NCBI RefSeq assembly: GCF_000787575.1
Contig: NW_012236504.1
Coordinates: 372,001 to 436,000 of the forward strand
Direction of reading: 5' to 3'
DNA: 64,000 nt
Source: Acytostelium subglobosum LB1
Lineage: Eukaryota > Evosea > Eumycetozoa > Acytosteliales > Acytosteliaceae
This document shows, piece after piece, positions 21,916 to 33,290 of this stretch. Within the stretch, counting starts at the first letter, position 1. The number at the start of each line of letters is the position of its first letter. The notes beneath the pieces were generated by a model, which did not search any database, had not been told where the DNA came from, and saw only the letters and a list, made by a program, of their open reading frames with translations. The position numbers and the translations under genes were made by a program.

Positions 21916-22704
21916 GTGAGGTGAATGTAGATGTATGTGTGCGCGTGTATATATTTGTTTATAGATATATATATATAAATGATGTTTAAGGATGACGAAC
22001 AACTACAACAATAAGATTGGGGATAGTTTGTTAGTGGGTGACATGCATGTCATGACATTCAGCCAGTCAAGTCAGATGTGGATTGGAAAGTTCTGCTCCA
22101 ACCTAAACAAGGTAGACTTTGGGCAAACACCCTGTTTTATTCTTTTGTCAAAATCACCCTTGTTGCTCAAACACACCTGGGTCGCGAGCCACCTTCAAGT
22201 CGTTGGCGTGTGGTTAAAACCCAGGGCTATCAATAGTTTTTTGAACATGTCTGACATCTGTCATCCCAGGGATTAATCTGAGACATTAGTTTTGGATGTG
22301 TGAGTTTTTACTCTCATCACTAGCAGAGGGAAAAGTAATATCCCTTATGTAAAATAGTTCCAAACAAAAAAACAGAATGTTTGTATTCTATTAATGTTTA
22401 GCTATTCATCATTTGATCTGATGATCCACCAGGATAAGTTAACAACATCCTCAACAGATTTATAAATATTATCAATTTAATTTAATTTAATTATTTTGTT
22501 GTTATTTATTGATGATTCATATTGGGTCGTCCCTCTAGTTGCCATTTTAATTGGCTTGTCCGTCAATGACTATATCACATCAGTTCAGCCTATTCATTCA
22601 TTTTCGCCCATCATTTATTAATTCTTTTTTGTTGATCTATGTTTGATCAATCAAAGCTGTTGTTGTTGACAATAATAATGTTGTTAACATTCATGTTTTA
22701 ACAG
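21837..22704. other. intergenic region between ammonium transporter and first ankyrin-family copy
   Basis: The left part is the transporter leader with a pure ATTG (sense CAAT) run at about 21866-21914. From 22000 to 22370 the DNA is less AT-rich and has no long frame; I see no gene or RNA motif in it. From 22380 to 22700 it is AT-rich and would be the promoter of the ankyrin-family copy. Confidence 0.4.
21866..21914. repeat. ATTG tetranucleotide microsatellite
   Basis: About twelve near-perfect ATTG units, reading CAAT on the sense strand of the ammonium transporter, within its leader. The same unit occurs in shorter runs in most introns of the window. Confidence 0.9.
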
Positions 22705-24963
22705 ATGGAACTGGATACCAGACAACAACAACAACTTAATGAATGATACAAAGAAGATGTATCAGTTACTAAAGACAGTGTTGCAGAGCAGAGTGATTCG
22801 GATGAATGTCATGCATCATGTGCATCAGATACATGTCGTGTTGATGAAGGCAGCAGGTGTGCCACTGACACACATCATGTCAGGTGATCAGTTTGAAAAG
22901 GAACGATGTCTCCCAACAATGTTGCGATATGGCAGGACTGACATATTCATGAAGTACTTTGATGCATTTGTCCAGGCAAAGCCACAAGGTGTCACTCTTC
23001 ACCTTCGACATCTGCTTAAGGTGGCAATCGATACCAACAACATCAATGTGGTGAGACATCTGTTCAAATTCAATCGAGATAACAAACTCTTGGACGACAG
23101 CTCATCAGTCATTAATCAACAGATCGAGTTAACCGTCAAGATGGATCGACATGACATGGTCGGTCTGCTACTGTCCGAATTCGAGTTCGTCAACAATAGA
23201 AAACGATCATCACACAACAAAACAAATGAGCAGATCTCTTTTGGACGGATGTACTGGATGTGCCAGTCATTCAAGATGCTTCAGACAATCCACTCGCAAT
23301 GCCATCTGTTCAAACCACAAGTCGGACCAGAGGATGTTTCAGTCCAGTTGATTCGGACACTGACAATCGACGATTTCCCAGTCCTCCTCGCCTTTCTCCG
23401 AGGCCCCAGCCTCAACGCCAACAAAGCCTTCTACAACATCTTGGTGCATCACATGAATAACATACCTCTACTTGACTGCTTCTTTAGCCTGGAGACGTTT
23501 ATGGCAAGCACTCGTAAATACCTTGCGTATAATATCTTCCCCGACAGGGAAGATGATTGGAGCAGTATGGACCTCCTCACCTCGATGCAGACACCAGAAG
23601 GCTTATACTTTGCCAAACGATATCGCCAACACCTTCCAAGCGACTGCATCTACTTTGCCGCAGCCACTCATGGAGAAGTTGATCTCGCACAATGGACCAT
23701 TGAACGACAACTACCAGCATTCTCGGACGTCCATGTCGCCGCCGCACTCGAGCACGGCTTTATCGACGTTGCATTATACATCTTGGACAATTGCAATGTG
23801 GCTGACGATGATAATGGCGAATGCCCTCCGTCCCTGTTCCCGAATTACAATGACAATGGACCACGAACATGGCTACTAAATCGTCCAATTGACGACTCCA
23901 TTCACTCGATGGAGCTTCTTCAGCGGCTGGCATCGTCCCGCAACATCACATTTGAATATGGCATCCTCTTATCACCCGGTATGACACTGGAGACATTAGA
24001 ATTCATCAAGGCGAACGATCCATGTTGAGGGAGCCACAGATTATGCTGGTCAAGGACATCACTTTGATCAGGAAACTCTTGGAACGAAACACGGACAATC
24101 TTAATTTAATGGTGGCGAACGTCGTTATCAGCGGGCGTCACGAAGTTCTGGCAGTACTTGCACAGACTGGGTGTAGTGTTGGTCCTGAAGTACTGGCTGA
24201 ACTTTGCACTGTTGAGCAAGCTCGAGTTCTTCTCGACTCGGGATGTTTGGCGCAAGAAAACAAGTCTCCTATTATTGGCCCCCTGGAGGTCATCATTGAT
24301 TGCTTCAACGACATATCATTGGTTCGTGACTATCACAACAAGTTTGGCAAAGTCGATGCAGATGAGTCACGCTCATTTTCTCGTGCAATGACAAAAGCAG
24401 TTGGGCATGGCAACATGGAGATTGTTCGCTTCCTTCACCAACACCATCATCACGGACTAGATGATTGCGATAAGAATGATTTGCAAGAGGCAGTCTACGA
24501 TGGACACATGGATGTGTTCAAATTCCTCATTGACAATTACACAACAGAGTGGAGCATGTCACATCTCTACCAAGCTGTTGAGAATGGACACACGGACATA
24601 GTGGATTACATCCTTCACTCGCATGTCCATCTCCTGAACCTTCCTCGAGACATTGCCGCCTACTTTGGTTATGTTGAATGTGGACACCTTCCAATGTTGA
24701 AGGCCTATGTCAGTTTGGTAACTCGCATGGACAAAGAGGATCAAAGAAAGGCTGTCTATAACCTCACGGTACATGCCTATAGTAACTTGCCTCGATACTA
24801 TACCTCAGCCATGGATCGTTGATACAAGGTAGCAATTTGTCTCCAATACCTCATGGACCATCTTTTAATTCCAAACATGGATGTACCCATTGCCAAACTG
24901 CTTGGACAGGCATATGAGCGAGGTCATCTCCTCATGGTTGAGTATCTATCTAAACTCCATTAA
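22705..24963 (+). pseudogene. ankyrin-repeat family copy A, interrupted
   Basis: The copy matches the intact 754-residue copy at 45136..47400 over its length. It starts either at ATG 22705, with a one-base slip near 22735, or at ATG 22739. The N-terminal dictyostelid block (VMHHVHQIHVVLMKAAGVPL, THIMSGDQFEKERCL) is followed by degenerate ankyrin-type helices such as NGHTDIVDYILHSHVHLL. There is a frameshift near 24,020, where about a dozen residues are also missing relative to the intact copy. A TGA at 24820-24822 replaces the Gly codon GGA seen in both other copies; the frame then continues to the family C-terminus at 24963. As a whole it is probably non-functional, although a shorter protein of 429 residues could be made. 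Confidence 0.8.
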
Positions 24964-25405
24964 CACAAACTCCACCAACCACTCAATCAATCAATCAATC
25001 AACTAACCAACCCAACCAAACAAAAATATTACATTTAAATGTATGTATGGCACATTCGACTCAAATGATTAGGTAATAAATAGTATCAATTATGTCATAA
25101 TAATAATAATCAATGAGTCATTAAACAATATTTGCAAATGATGTGTGAGTGTCAATCAATCTTTGACACAAGTCCCTTGACACACACAAAGATGTCAAAG
25201 TTGAATTGACAACCAATCATGATGGAACTGTGTGATTTTGACAAAAGTTGCTCATTTCTTTGCCGTTTCGTTGATCTCTCTCTCTTGAGACGACATGAGT
25301 TCAATGTCCACTACAACTTGAAGTATTCAATGTTGCTGTTGTTCTTATTGTGTATATATTTATATATATGTAAATAGAAAGTGTATTCAGATATATATAC
25401 ATATA
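24964..25405. other. intergenic region upstream of mitochondrial intermediate peptidase
   Basis: AT-rich, with a TATATATTTATATATATG stretch at about 25355-25375 and ATATATATAC at 25390-25400 just before the peptidase start. It is likely the promoter. Short duplicated phrases around TTTGACACA occur near 25160. No gene seen. Confidence 0.4.
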
Positions 25406-28256
25406 ATGCTACTCAATAAAAGTAGCATAAGCAACCTGAGAAACACTGGTTCGCTCATTACACGACGTTTGAGTTGTAGACTACCATTGGAACGACTTCA
25501 ACAATATTGTAACATACAACAACATCAACAAAGATACTTCCACTCAACAACACCACAAACATATGCAATCAATCACTCTTCACCTGTCAATGGAAGAGTG
25601 ACGCCTGATCGATCACAACAAAGATGGCCACCCTCAGACCCACGACAAGACCCACGACATGACCCAAGACAGGACCCAAGACATCAACATCATCAACATC
25701 ATCAACATCATCAGCACTCTATTGCAGAGGATAGAGCAATGCAGTTTGATCACTTGAGAAGACATAGACAATGGATAAGTCTGCGACAGTTCCATTTGAC
25801 GCAGTTTGAAGATAGTGGCTTGGCCAACAAACCCACTGGACTGTTTGGAATCGACATGTTGGACTGCCCGGCAGGCTGGCAGACGCTGTACAATCAATGT
25901 CTGAGTCGATGTGAGGAGAACTTGGCACTGCTGCTGGAGCGGCCCGTCACCCAACACGACAGCATCACTCAGATCATCAGGAGACTGCATCTTCTCGATG
26001 GTATATCCATTGAGATCTGTAGTCTGATGGATCCGGCCGAGCTGTGTCGATCAGTCATGGGTGGCACACCTCATGCCCACTCTGCCGATCAATACTACGA
26101 CCTGATGGCGCACTATGTACATAAACTGAATGCCAACCCAGACATATACAACACTCTCAGAGCCATATACCAGCATAGGTAAGTGATCTACATCAATCAT
26201 TCGCACTCCTTGGAACCATTCCACTCACTCAATCAATCAATCAATCAGAGAATTTGCCAACCTCCCACCAACACATAGGGAGTTCGTACTGGAGATGATG
26301 AAGGAGTCAGAGATCAATGGTATACATTTGTCCGAACAGCAGAGGAAGCAGGTGATCGAACACAAACAAGCGATATCAATGGAGGGCGCATATTTTATGA
26401 GGGCATCCAATCAACCGGCACCAGTCTCCTCATTCACAGTTCCCAAGCAAGCATTGGCCAACCTGCCTCAAGATTATGCCGGCTCTGTGCGTGTCCAAGG
26501 TGAGCAGGCACAGTTGCCAACCTCTCAATTCATGGCAGAGGGCGTACTGCGCCATGTTGAGGATCCAATGATCCGAAAGAGGATGTACATCAGCACAAGA
26601 AACACACCGACAAATGGTAAGTATGAGTTGAGAGTCAGGACCATTGAGGCCCAGGTAGCGTCCATTTACCAACACCCAATCACCCAACATCCAGACGTTA
26701 GCCAACACCTACAGAACATGATAGTGACGAGAGATAGGATGGCAAAGATACTTGGATATAATACCTATTCCGAATATGCACTGTCCACAAAGTTGATTGA
26801 GTCTCCAGAGAAGGCCCTTGCATTTTTGAACGTAGGTCACGCCAATCAGCACCAGCAAGATGACATTACCTGATCAGTAGCTTACTTACCTACCTTCTCA
26901 ATCATGTCCAACCAACATTTAGCATCTTTCAAACGAGTATAGAGAACAAACTGATCAAGAACTCAATCTTCTATACAGTCTTAAGTGCAAAACTGAGCTC
27001 ACTGGCGATCCAATCTTCCAATGGGACTTTGATTACTATGCCAACATTATCAAGACCAATGCGATCGATTCACTCAAGGCACCCAGCTCATCAGAACTCT
27101 CTGAGTACTTCATGTTGGACAACGTGCTGGAAGGACTCAGTCGCATCGTTCATCAAATGTTTGGTCTAAAGCTGAAACAGGTATGTGATCGATAGATTGA
27201 TTGAATGGAGATGGACAGCCTTGTTCTAACTTGCAAGCCCAACCCCCTAGGTCCCAATGAATCCTGGAGAATCATGGCACCCTGATGTTGTAAAGACAGC
27301 GCTACTTAGTAGACACGAGGGCATTGTTGGATATATTTATATGGACTTGTGGAATCGTGCAAACAAGCAGTCGATAGGCGTCAACTATGTCTTGGAATTG
27401 GGATACCGAGATAAGAACTATAATATCGTCACGACCGACTTGCCCAACATGAACGACTATCGCACGCCAAAGGTGGCTTTGGTGTGCTCATTCCACTCCA
27501 AACATGCCGGCGATCAGATGAGATCACTACTCGATCACTCTGAACTCGAGGTATTGTTCCACGAGTTTGGTCACAGTCTCCACACAGTACTCTCAAGAGG
27601 TGACTTCCAACATCTATGTGGCACACGTGGGCCCGTTGACTTTGTAGAGATACCCAGCACACTGATGGAGAACTTCACATGGGACCCCAAGATACTGCGG
27701 CAGTTTGCGCATCATCACTCAAGCGGCAGAGTGCTCTCTGAGCAAATGATCAACTCATACAAAGAGGCCAACACCAACATGTTCAAAGGAGTCGAGACAC
27801 AGAAACAGGTAAGAGTTTGATCAAAGTGATACACGCATGTCCACTCATACTTACTCACGCTCCCATCACAAACAGATATCAATGGCAATGTTGGACTTGA
27901 TATTGCATGGAAAGCATCCAGTAACAAAGTCACCACAACAGATAATGTCAGAGTTGCACCAGAACAATCTGAAGATTGCTGGTGATATTGGCAACAGGTT
28001 CTTGGCAGGCTTCTCTCATCTCTACTTCTATGGATCAAGTTACTATTGTTATCTGTTGTCCAAGTATTACGCCGATAAGATATGGAAGAACTTCTTTGTC
28101 AATGGATACAAGGTCAACAGAGAGCGAGGCGAGATATACCGACGCAAGTTCCTCCAGAAGGGTGCTTCACTGAAGCCTCAATCAATCATCAACAACTTCA
28201 CTCGTGGTGCTGCATCATCACCGCCATCATCATCATCATCTTCAACCTCATTATGA
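25406..28256 (+). CDS. mipep: mitochondrial intermediate peptidase (M3 metallopeptidase)
   Basis: Exons are 25406..26178, 26249..26831, 26923..27180, 27251..27808 and 27876..28256, giving 850 aa with all joins in phase. The first 55 residues are rich in Arg, Leu and Ser with few acids, a mitochondrial presequence; an Arg/Asp/Pro and His repeat follows. The family block GLFGIDMLDCPAGWQTLY and the zinc motif VLFHEFGHSLHTVLSR (HEFGH near residue 642) are present, with the downstream zinc-ligand Glu in FVEIPSTLMENF. The enzyme removes octapeptides from precursors already cut by MPP in the matrix. It is longer than the animal protein (about 713 aa) because of the N-terminal repeat and a Ser-rich tail. 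Thimet oligopeptidase is the alternative, disfavoured by the presequence and GLFG block. Confidence 0.95.
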
Positions 28257-28557
28257 TGAATGAATGAACGACGATGTAGACCATGGTTCACTTTAATACA
28301 TAGATTGTTACGACTAACTATAGTCTACCCCAACGAGAATGTACAAGAGATAGGACAAAAGGGATTCGATTGTGTACTTTATGTTCTTGGACTGGGATGG
28401 ACTGTGATGAAAGGGTCGTTGTGAGCATCGCATCATCATCATTAGTGAGGTGGGAAGGAAGGAAGTGGTGTTGAAGAGGATGGTTGGATGTTGGAGGAGG
28501 CGTTCTTTGGATTGATCCAAAGCAATGATGGCTGACGGGCTGCTGCTGGCTATGAAG
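28257..28557. other. convergent 3' intergenic region (peptidase and STAT)
   Basis: About 300 bases between two converging stops. It contains short purine-rich runs and no credible reading frame or RNA motif. It is probably both 3' untranslated regions. Confidence 0.4.
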
Positions 28558-30793
28558 TTAATTTCCAAGAGGTTCATAACCACCTACTGGAGCTGGTGCC
28601 GACTTCTTTGGCGCGAACGATCCCAACACAGAGTCCTTGTGTGACTTGAGGAACCTTGGCAGTCCATCTGGACCTTTGGTCCATTGCAATATATAAATGA
28701 ACTGTGGATGCTCAGCCAAAAAGTCTGGGAATGTCTTCTTTGCGGCGGCAGTGTCGTTTGGTTGCACCAGATAGTGCTTGATGCGATGTGGCAGCTCATT
28801 TCCAATGTAGGCAATAGCAAACTGTCCTGGATTCCTCTCACTGAAACGGATGATGAATGTGCCTGGGTCTTGATTGGTGAGCGCATCATTTACCTCTTGT
28901 CTTCCCATGTATCCGTATATTATACTATAAATTTGGCANGGCGTATGGTTAGCTTTGTGGTCGAGATCTTGATGATGGCGCACATATGTATACATACCCC
29001 TCTTGCCAGAGAGCCGAAATGTGTCTTTGATACCTCAAGGTCTGCATTGACTTTCCAAACCAGTTCCAGAACCTGTCAAAGTCTTGCTGATGGACAATCG
29101 TTCGGTTGGCAAAGAAGTGCTGCTGGATGTACTTGATGTCAAACTGTGATAGAGGTCGCTTTGGTCGCACTGGATCCTGTTTGGTCGCTATCAAGAAGTG
29201 TCTCTGAAGTGTGTTGATGAACTGAGCCCACGATATCTCAAGCTAGTAGTTGATTGATTGATTGGTTAGCACATTGATTGATTGAATGAACAAACAGCAC
29301 TTACCTGTCCATCGAATGCATCCTTCTTTAGCAATACACCAGCACTGCCTTCCCATTGACACTCGTTCGTGATGACCACAAAGGAGTTGGACGAGTCACT
29401 CTCAACGGCGGATGTGACGTTGTCCATGTCACGGATGTTGACGCCAAACTTCAAGTTGACTGAGCTCTTCCTGGTGCCAGCCAGGAACTTTAAGGGGAAG
29501 TGTGCTGTCAATGTGGCTGGATATATTGGCTGCGAGTCCATCTCGAGCTGCTGCTGCGAGTTGTTCTTGTTGGTTGGCGTTGAATCACACATCAACGACG
29601 CCTTGACAGGACCATTGATGTGGAAGTTTGATCGTGCGCCCGTCAGGATTTGCACAACCAGTTGATTCTCGCTCAGCTGCTTTCCCTTTGTGATCACAAC
29701 TGGGAATGGTTGTGTCTTCATTACAAGTGCGACACTAAACGTGATTGGTTGGTTAGTATATGAGTGAGTGTGACCATGGTTGTGACGAGCGGCGATACAC
29801 TTACTTTGGTTTGAGGCTCTGGCTGTTTGGATTTAGAATAGCTTGTACCTCTTGATGTAGGAGGGTCAGCTGCTTGAACTGTATTTGGAGGTCCTGCTTC
29901 AGGGCAAACAACTTGGCAAGGTCGGTGGGATCGAGGATCATACCCTTCTTGGTGGCGTCAAGGGCAGACATCTCGGTGTTCATTTGGTTGGACAGGGTGA
30001 CCTGCTGCTGTGAAAGGTTCTGCAGACTGTGCACCGACTGCTCGTCCAGTGGCTGTGTGAGGCGATTCAAGACGATGGACTGCTCGTGTATCATCTTGAC
30101 CAGGTTGGTCTCTTGCTCTGACAGCAACTTATAGATCGTGTCCAGGATGGGCTGTGGGGAGCTGACAGCGGTCGATGGCAACTGCTGCTGTTGTGCCGGC
30201 TGAAGTTGCTGTTGTGCAGTGTTGGTCGATGCCTGAGGCTGTTGAGGTGGTGACTGAGGCAGCATCTGATGAGGAGATTGGTGGTACTGTGGCTGCTGTG
30301 GTTGATACTGCTGCTGAGGCTGCTGCTGGTACTGCTGGATGGGTGGCTGCTGCAGTGGGACCTGACTAGATGATCGACCATTGTTAAATGTGGCCTGTGG
30401 TGCAATCAATGGAGACGATAATTGCTGTGCCTGCTGTTGCTGGCCGCCCATGTGGAGGGGGGTCGCACCATTACTCTGCTGTAAATAGGGGATACCCTGT
30501 CTCGATGCTCTGTAGTCAGCATGTTGTTGTTGTTGATAATACTGATCCTGACTGGCACCATTATATCCACCATTATTATATTGCAAGTGGTTCAACGTAG
30601 AGTTGATACTTTCGTTTAATCCTCGTGGACTGGTATGGTAGTATCATCACATGATGATTAGTAATCAATCAATCAATCAACCATTCATTCAATCAACAAC
30701 ATACTCTGTACCCTCGAACAAATTCTTTGTTGTCAAGTTTGAACTGTCAAAGTCTTCAAAGTCGGTGTCCATTTGAAATTCACTGCTAGACAT
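28558..30793 (-). CDS. dstA: STAT transcription factor, STATa type
   Basis: Exons are 30793..30705, 30629..29805, 29734..29305, 29242..28998 and 28924..28558, giving 651 aa with all joins in phase. A short acidic N-terminus and a Gln-rich region are followed by a coiled coil (LFALKQDLQIQFKQLTLLHQ), a STAT-type DNA-binding beta domain (PFPVVITKGKQLSENQLVVQ), a linker (FNRFW-like DRFWNWFGKSM) and an SH2 domain. The SH2 joins as LWQEGIIYGYMGRQEV and has the phosphotyrosine-binding Arg in GTFIIRFSERNPGQ. The tail ends PVGGYEPLGN, placing Tyr646 five residues from the end, the same spacing as Tyr702 of the 707-residue D. discoideum STATa. STATa is activated by cAMP signalling and governs tip and prestalk fate. 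One undetermined base (28940) lies in the last intron. Confidence 0.93.
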
Positions 30794-31509
30794 CCTAGTT
30801 GTTACTGCTTCTGCTGCTGTTGCTTCTTGGGCTTGTTATATGTAGTTTACAGGTAATAATAATATTAAGTACTATGAACAAATGTACAAAAAAAAAGTAA
30901 TCGTCTGTCTGTCTGAGATGATCAATGATTGATTGATTGGGATAGATTGATTAATTGATAAAGATTGATTAAGATTGATTAGAATCAAAATGGGTAATAT
31001 TATTGGGTAGTAAGGAATGAAGGAAGGAAGGACTAGGACAAGTAAAGGATGAATGAAAGAAACAAGGAAGGAAGGAAGGAGAAGTAGGATGAGGTTGGGT
31101 TGGTAGGTGACAGACAATGTTTGTTATTAATATTGATTGTTGATTGTTGATTGTTGATGTTGATGTTGATGTTGATGTTGCTTGATGGTGGATGTGTTGT
31201 TCTGGAAGGGAAGAGATGTGTTTATGTTTTGTGTTTGTGTGTGTGTGTGTTTATATATGTGTGTGAGAGAATGATGTTGATAGAGATAAGTTTTGAAAGG
31301 GTACTTACTGTGTGTGTTGAATTGAGGGGGTTCAACCATAATTAAAATAAATTAAAATCAACCCACCTCACTTCTAAACACACCTTTAATCACATCGTTG
31401 GCACAAACGACACTGATTTGATATCTTTGACGACTGGTCGTGGGGTCATGTGTGTCTTCAAACACACACATTTAAGTGTCGTTCATTACATCATCAATGT
31501 TACGACATA

Positions 31510-31545
<36 letters not shown>

Positions 31546-31626
31546 GATGTGGACATGGATTTAAATAACAATGTGGATGTAATGTAAAGAAAACAGAGGA
31601 CCTGATGTATTTTTTCAATCAATTGA
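30794..31626. other. intergenic region between STAT start and L,D-transpeptidase-like stop
   Basis: Promoter side of the STAT gene and 3' side of the transpeptidase-like gene. It has GGAAGGAAGGA-type tracts at 31018-31085, GTTGAT repeats at 31140-31185, GTGTGT at 31225-31265 and an ATTG run at 31506-31540. Apart from the weak small-gene model, nothing is assigned. Confidence 0.4.
30969..31339 (-). CDS. possible small two-exon gene, low complexity
   Basis: A model of exons 31339..31309 and 31201..30969 joins MVEPPQFNTH to a Gln/Thr/Ser-rich segment across a clean GTAAGT...TTCCAG intron and ends at TAA 30971-30969 (87 aa). The intron contains CACACACACA repeats. The product is low in complexity and I do not recognise it. 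It may instead be the leader of a longer non-coding transcript. Confidence 0.25.
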
Positions 31627-32760
31627 TCAATCAATAAGCTCAACAGATAGGATACCTTGTGGATGGTATGGATATGGAAGTTGTCCAAAGGTGTTGTTGC
31701 GAATGTACACACCAAGGTCATTGGTCAGGATCTGCCAGATGTCATCGATGTAGGTTGGATAGGAATGAATGCATCCGTGTGATGGTGGCATGGGCTGCGA
31801 TGGTGTCCAACCAGCCCACTCGCCAGTATGCAATAGTATACCGTCTCTAATGTTACTGATGACGATGTAGGCATTGCCGGCCAATCCCTCCACCGCTCTA
31901 TTCACTGGGTATGGTCCAAAGTCTGCTGGGTCATCCTCCGGTGAGTTCAAATCGAATGTATACAATCCAGTTGGTGTTGCTCCATCTGGGCACAACTCAT
32001 TGTATGGATTTCCATTCGAGTCACTCTGTCCAAGTGTCCTAAGTTGATTGATTGGAATGATTGAGTGAGTGATTGATTGAGTGGGATGATTCCAATGATG
32101 AACTGGAATGATAACATACTTGACGGTAAAGGTTAACAATGGCTTCAAGTTAGAATCAAAGAGAGTGGCATTTGTCTCAATTGAACGATTGCGGTAAACT
32201 GGAACATGGACCTTGTAAAGGAATCCAGGTGGGATCTCACCATTGTCCTTATATCCATCATCCAAATTCTTATCCAACAATACTGTGGCGGTATTAATAT
32301 CCATCACACCAGTTGATGAACTATATACATATATAAATATGATGGAAGTATGTTAGGTCATCAATCACATAACATAATGATCAACTATGTTTACATTTTG
32401 GCTACAGATTGGAACTTCTTGAGAGCAGCCTCAGTGAGCTCATCAAATGTAGCAGAGAGTGGGATGTTTGGAACAGTCCTCTCAAGCAATGATTGAAGGA
32501 TATAGACATCTTGTCCAGTCATTGGTTGTGATGGTACGTATGACAACTCTCTAGTGAATGGGCATGGGTACTATTGTTTGATTGATCGATTATTTGATTA
32601 GGTTGTTGATGTGAGTTAGTAAATGTGATGATGACTTGGTCATCAATATGTTGATGTTACATACTGAGGAGTTCACTGTTATGTATTGATGATCTCTTGA
32701 TTGAGCATTGCCAATCATCAAGGTCACTATAACCAATGTAATGATTGTATATTTGTTCAT
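31627..32760 (-). CDS. secreted YkuD (L,D-transpeptidase-like) protein with peptidoglycan-binding domain
   Basis: Exons are 32760..32665, 32570..32395, 32320..32120 and 32038..31627, giving 294 aa with all joins in phase. Residues 1-20 are a signal peptide (YTIITLVIVTLMIGNAQS). A PG_binding_1-type domain follows (QPMTGQDVYILQSLLERTVP, then KKFQSVAKISSTGVMDINTA across an intron). The C-terminal half is YkuD-like: GLYTFDLNSPED, AYIVISNIRDGILLHTGEW, and MPPSHGCIHSYPTYIDDIW. The catalytic set is His228, His245 and Cys247; the spacing matches the HxX(14-17)[ST]HGC motif, with His in place of the usual Asn/Arg after it. Bacterial enzymes make 3-3 peptidoglycan crosslinks. In an amoeba it probably binds and acts on food or pathogen walls. 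Four host-type introns show it is a resident gene of likely bacterial ancestry. Confidence 0.9.
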
Positions 32761-32876
32761 ATTTATTAACTTGAAAGAATGATACAACTAATATTGTTAT
32801 ATACGTATGTATGAATATATGTATTAGTAATACAACGTGTAGTGTCAAGTGATTGAATAACTTGCCATCCAGGTTA

Positions 32877-33053
32877 TCAAGTTGGTATGTAGGCCCAAAC
32901 CTTGATCAAAAAAGACACAAGATATTTCAATGCATAAGATGCCCATTTTGACAGATCTTCCTCACTGGGCACCACTCGCCCATCAAACCAATCACGAATC
33001 CAGAGAAGAATGACCTTACCAGGATGGATGGATGGAAGATGTTGAACAAACAT
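32877..33053 (-). other. unassigned open frame of 58 codons
   Basis: From ATG 33053 to a stop at 32877 the minus strand reads a balanced, non-repetitive peptide including DWFDGRVVPSEEDLSKWASY. Codon use resembles coding DNA. A donor-like GTAAGG lies 34 codons before DWFDG's end region, so this may be an exon or a relic. It sits between the AP-2 alpha 3' end and the transpeptidase-like promoter. I do not recognise it. Confidence 0.25.
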
Positions 33054-33290
33054 GCAACAAGTTATTATTATTATACATTTGAATTTATTGCCATTGATTG
33101 ATTGAAGAATGATTGATGATTGGTTGGTTGGTGTAGTTTGACAAGACGCCAAGCTGTAGATTGATGATGGATGGTTGTTGTTATTATTGGTTGTCACATA
33201 ACATAAAGAATTGTATGTTGTATATATCACTGATTGATAGAGATTGATTGATTGATTGATGAGCGTTGTACTATAAGTGTTGTTGAGTGA

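Noticed and set aside
22000-22370. Possible non-coding RNA gene in GC-richer intergenic DNA
   Set aside because: I found no stem-forming ends, no known small-RNA motif and no reading frame; composition alone is not enough.
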